Shown here piece after piece: positions 61,994 through 64,000 of a DNA stretch of 64,000 nt. A model generated the notes under the pieces. The model had not been told where the DNA came from. It made no database searches and saw only the letters and a program-made list of their open reading frames with translations. The stretch covers positions 213,127 through 277,126 of the forward strand of contig NZ_FTMV01000008.1 in the NCBI RefSeq assembly GCF_900156175.1, written 5' to 3'. The position numbers were made by a program, and so were the translations under genes. Source of the stretch: Janthinobacterium sp. TND4EL3 (lineage in GTDB: Bacteria > Pseudomonadota > Gammaproteobacteria > Burkholderiales > Burkholderiaceae_D). The first letter of the stretch is position 1. Each line of letters starts with the position of its first letter.

Positions 61994-62389
61994 ATGACAT
62001 ACCCCTGCTTCATCGCTGGCCTGGCCGCCATGCTGATGGTGGCCGGCGGCGCGGCCTGCGCCGGCGACGCCATGCACGGCCAGGCGCTCTATCAAAGCAT
62101 GTGCATGTCCTGCCACTCGATCGCCTACAACGGCGTGGGGCCGGCGCACAAGGGCGTGTTCGGACGCAAGGCCGGCAGCGCCGCCGACTACGGCTACTCG
62201 CCTGCAGTGAAATCGTCCGCCATCGTGTGGGGCGAGAAAACGCTCGATCTATGGCTGACGAACCCGGAAAAACTGATTCCCGGCCAAAAAATGGGCTATA
62301 TGGTGCCGTCCGCGCAAGACCGCGCCGACCTGATCGCGTATCTGCGGCAGGAATCCGCGCGGGCCAGCCCGGCCACGGCCGCCAAATAG
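61994..62389 (+). CDS. Monoheme cytochrome c (class I)
   Basis: A 131-residue secreted cytochrome: signal peptide (MTYPCFIAGLAAMLMVAGGAACA), heme site C37-M-S-C40-H41 ('LYQSMCMSCHSIAYNGVGPA'), 'HKGVFGRKAGSAADYGYSPA', and the axial Met in 'PGQKMGYMVPSAQDRADLIA'. It belongs to the mitochondrial-type cytochrome c2/c550 group. It is the first gene of a plus-strand set with a metallophosphoesterase and a CuA-type protein, and divergent from the ECF sigma gene. Probably a periplasmic electron carrier for them. Confidence 0.92.
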   Translation: MTYPCFIAGLAAMLMVAGGAACAGDAMHGQALYQSMCMSCHSIAYNGVGPAHKGVFGRKAGSAADYGYSPAVKSSAIVWGEKTLDLWLTNPEKLIPGQKMGYMVPSAQDRADLIAYLRQESARASPATAAK

Positions 62390-62431
62390 CGCTTCTTTGC
62401 CACCGGCATCGACTGAAACAAGGAGAGAATC

Positions 62432-63328
62432 ATGATGGACCGCAGAAGTTTCATGAAACTGACCGCCGTCGGCGGCGGCGCCGTGTTCATGTCCGGACTG
62501 TATGGATACGCGCAAGCGGCAGCGGCCGGCAAGATGGCCGTCCCCTACGACGATTTCTACTTCGTCCAGCTGTCCGACGTGCACTGGGGTTTCGCGGGCG
62601 ACGCCAATCCCGACGCCCGCAACACCTTCCGCAAGGCCGTCGCCACCGTGAATGCGCTGGAGGTGCATCCCGACTTCATCATCTTCACGGGCGACCTGAC
62701 GCACACGACGGACGACCCGGAGGAGCGCCGCCGGCGCATGGCCGAGTTCAAGGGCATTGCGGCGGGATTGAAAGTGAAAAGCGTGCATTTCATCCCCGGC
62801 GAGCACGATGCCTCGCTCGACAATGGCGCCGCCTTCAAGGAAAACTTCGGGCCGTCCAGTTACACGTTCGAGCACAAGGGCGTGCATTTCATCGCGCTCG
62901 ATAATGTTTCCGACCCCGGCGCGCGCATCGGCGACGCCCAGCTGGAGTGGCTCAAGAGCGACCTGGAGCAGCAGGCAAAGGACGCGCGCATCGTCGTCTT
63001 CACCCACCGTCCCCTGTTCGACCTGGTCCCCAAATGGGACTGGGCCACGCGCGACGGCGACAAGGCGATCGCCCTGTTAATGCCGTACAGCAACGTGACG
63101 GTGTTCTACGGCCATATCCACCAGGAACATCACCACATGACAGGGCAAATCGCGCACCACGCGGCCAAGTCGCTGATTTTCCCCCTGCCGGCGCCCGGCT
63201 CGCAGGAAAAGCGCACGCCGCTGCCGTGGGACCCGGCCGCGCCGAACAAGGGCCTCGGCTTTCGCGAAGTGCAAGCGCAGGCGGGGAATGACTACCGGCT
63301 CACGGAATTTCCCGTCACGAGGACGTAA
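62432..63328 (+). CDS. Exported metallophosphoesterase
   Basis: A 298-residue calcineurin-type phosphoesterase with a twin-arginine-like signal ('MMDRRSFMKLTAVGGGAVF'). Metal-site motifs: 'QLSDVHWGF', 'FTGDLTHTTDD', 'IPGEHDAS' (GEHD in place of the usual GNHD), 'VVFTHRPLF' and 'FYGHIHQEHHH'. It hydrolyses a phosphate ester in the periplasm; the substrate is unknown. AAGGAG precedes the paired ATGs. It lies between the cytochrome c and CuA genes, three bases from the latter, so the three are one operon. Confidence 0.9.
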   Translation: MMDRRSFMKLTAVGGGAVFMSGLYGYAQAAAAGKMAVPYDDFYFVQLSDVHWGFAGDANPDARNTFRKAVATVNALEVHPDFIIFTGDLTHTTDDPEERRRRMAEFKGIAAGLKVKSVHFIPGEHDASLDNGAAFKENFGPSSYTFEHKGVHFIALDNVSDPGARIGDAQLEWLKSDLEQQAKDARIVVFTHRPLFDLVPKWDWATRDGDKAIALLMPYSNVTVFYGHIHQEHHHMTGQIAHHAAKSLIFPLPAPGSQEKRTPLPWDPAAPNKGLGFREVQAQAGNDYRLTEFPVTRT

Positions 63329-63331
63329 GCC

Positions 63332-63715
63332 ATGGACCGCGCCAGAAGACAGTTATGTGCCAGGCTCGCCTGTGGCATCGGTGCGCTGCTGACGCTGGCC
63401 GCCATCGACGCCCGGGGCGTCAAGGAAGTTATCGCAAAGGAAAGAGTCATCGCCATCGAGGCGAGGAAATTCATCTACACGCCGAATGAAATCACCGTAA
63501 AAAAGGATGAAACCGTCGTGCTGGCGTTCACCGCGGTCGATTTCATCCATGGTTTTTTCATCCCGGACATGCACATCCGCGCCGACCTGAAGCCGGGCCA
63601 GGTCACCGAAGTGCGGCTGACGCCCGGCCAGGCCGGTGAATACGCCTTCTTGTGCGACAATTTTTGCGGCAGCGGCCATGAGGAAATGAATGGGAAGATC
63701 ATTGTCACGGAGTAA
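63332..63715 (+). CDS. Stand-alone CuA-site cupredoxin (cytochrome oxidase subunit II-like)
   Basis: A 127-residue exported protein: N-terminal hydrophobic segment (about residues 9-25), then a cupredoxin fold. The ligand set is that of a dinuclear CuA centre: H73 ('DFIHGFFIPDM') and C108-x3-C112-x3-H116-x2-M119 ('CDNFCGSGHEEM'), the same spacing as cytochrome oxidase subunit II and nitrous oxide reductase. It has no two-helix membrane anchor of subunit II and no oxidase genes beside it. It ends the operon with the cytochrome c and phosphoesterase. Electron transfer or copper delivery is possible. Confidence 0.88.
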   Translation: MDRARRQLCARLACGIGALLTLAAIDARGVKEVIAKERVIAIEARKFIYTPNEITVKKDETVVLAFTAVDFIHGFFIPDMHIRADLKPGQVTEVRLTPGQAGEYAFLCDNFCGSGHEEMNGKIIVTE

Positions 63716-63873
63716 GGTGGACGAACCATAAAGTTCGACGCAAGCCCGCCATGAGGCAAGCGAATTCGACGCGCCGTGCGTGCAAGCGTGTCAGACACCA
63801 TTGCGCGTCGAAGCTTGCCGAGGCCATGGTCGCAGCATTTGACGCAGGCTGCGATTTCCTGAGCTTATACGAG

Positions 63874-63899
63874 CGGCCGCTGTCGCCCCAAAGCGGCCG
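63874..63899. terminator. Hairpin between convergent genes
   Basis: CGGCCGCT and AGCGGCCG form a perfect 8-bp stem with a ten-base loop. It sits in the 211-base gap between the CuA gene and the convergent gene entering from the right edge. A bidirectional terminator is likely. Confidence 0.45.
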
Positions 63900-63926
63900 T
63901 ACAATTGAAATGATAGCAGGCAAAGC

Positions 63927-64000
63927 TCAGTGCTTACGACGCCAGTCAAGGTATTCAAACTCGCTGTCGTCCCTGTCCAATTCAACGCGGTAGTAGGAAC
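63927..64000 (-). CDS. 3' end of a gene cut by the window edge
   Basis: On the minus strand the last frame reads '…YYRVELDRDDSEFEYLDW' and then Arg-Arg-Lys-His before a TGA at 63929-63927. The acidic, well-formed C-terminus with no stop over the visible 24 codons suggests a real gene continuing beyond 64000. The family cannot be told from so little. Confidence 0.45.
   Translation of the reverse strand, partial: SYYRVELDRDDSEFEYLDWRRKH

Noticed and set aside
61788..62000. Upstream extension of the ECF sigma gene to 62000
   Set aside because: The extension lacks sigma features, crosses two hairpins and overlaps the divergent cytochrome gene's start region.

Overview
The window reads as the chromosome of an Oxalobacteraceae-type betaproteobacterium (Janthinobacterium/Massilia/Duganella-like). 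This rests on the gene families, on the codon style of the right half (strongly GC-ending codons) and on the GH18 chitinase, DUF3240 and copper-cluster gene types. Genus is an inference from recalled protein flavour, not from a search. No rRNA, tRNA or CRISPR array was recognised.

Left 39 kb: a mobile heavy-metal and metalloid resistance island, visibly less GC-rich and more mixed in codon use than the right part. It begins near a decayed Tn3-family transposase fragment (481-680) and ends with an intact Tn3-family transposase (36042-39014) plus its probable right inverted repeat (39020-39057). It holds five blocks. (1) A minus-strand RND efflux operon (10495 down to 2301): a CzcI-like secreted protein, adaptor, CzcA/CusA-type pump, DUF3240 protein, TolC-family protein, HupE/UreJ permease, a membrane-anchored protein and a His-rich secreted protein. 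A separate DMT exporter with a His-rich tail follows. (2) A divergent OmpR-type two-component system (10927-13022). (3) An ars operon (18314 down to 13065): arsR, two LMW-PTP-type arsenate reductases, arsB, a glutaredoxin-type arsC, arsH, a flavin reductase and arsN1. (4) A plus-strand copper block (18877-27946): CzcE-like protein, TolC lipoprotein, multicopper oxidase, CusF, CopC, CopD, cupredoxin and a Cu-type P-ATPase. (5) A minus-strand cusCBA operon with small Met/His/Cys-rich proteins (35795 down to 28552). Together these cover periplasmic copper oxidation and sequestration, cytoplasmic Cu(I) export, trans-envelope export of monovalent and divalent metals, and arsenic reduction, export and detoxification.

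Right 25 kb (39058-64000): host-type chromosome. Its first gene, a GH18 chitinase, has lost its 5' end to the transposon, and its present N-terminus appears to be encoded by the transposon repeat. Then come a TetR/NTF2-like pair with a long palindromic operator, a DUF2061 gene with a Fur-box-like site, an amidase/LysR pair, a pentaheme cytochrome c, an atypical Nramp protein, an SDR/MerR pair with a 19-bp-spacer promoter, SMI1/KNR4, DUF4142 and small unknown proteins, a sCache protein next to a frameshifted chemoreceptor, and cadR/cadA with a textbook CadR promoter. Two alpha/beta hydrolases follow, the second carrying an in-frame stop. The last module is ECF sigma/anti-sigma divergent from cytochrome c, metallophosphoesterase and a stand-alone CuA-site cupredoxin.

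Most noteworthy: the sigma/anti-sigma/cytochrome c/phosphoesterase/CuA module (60446-63715), a candidate undescribed periplasmic redox system; the transposon repeat serving as the chitinase N-terminus; the pentaheme fusion; and the non-canonical metal-site motifs in the first RND pump and the Nramp protein.
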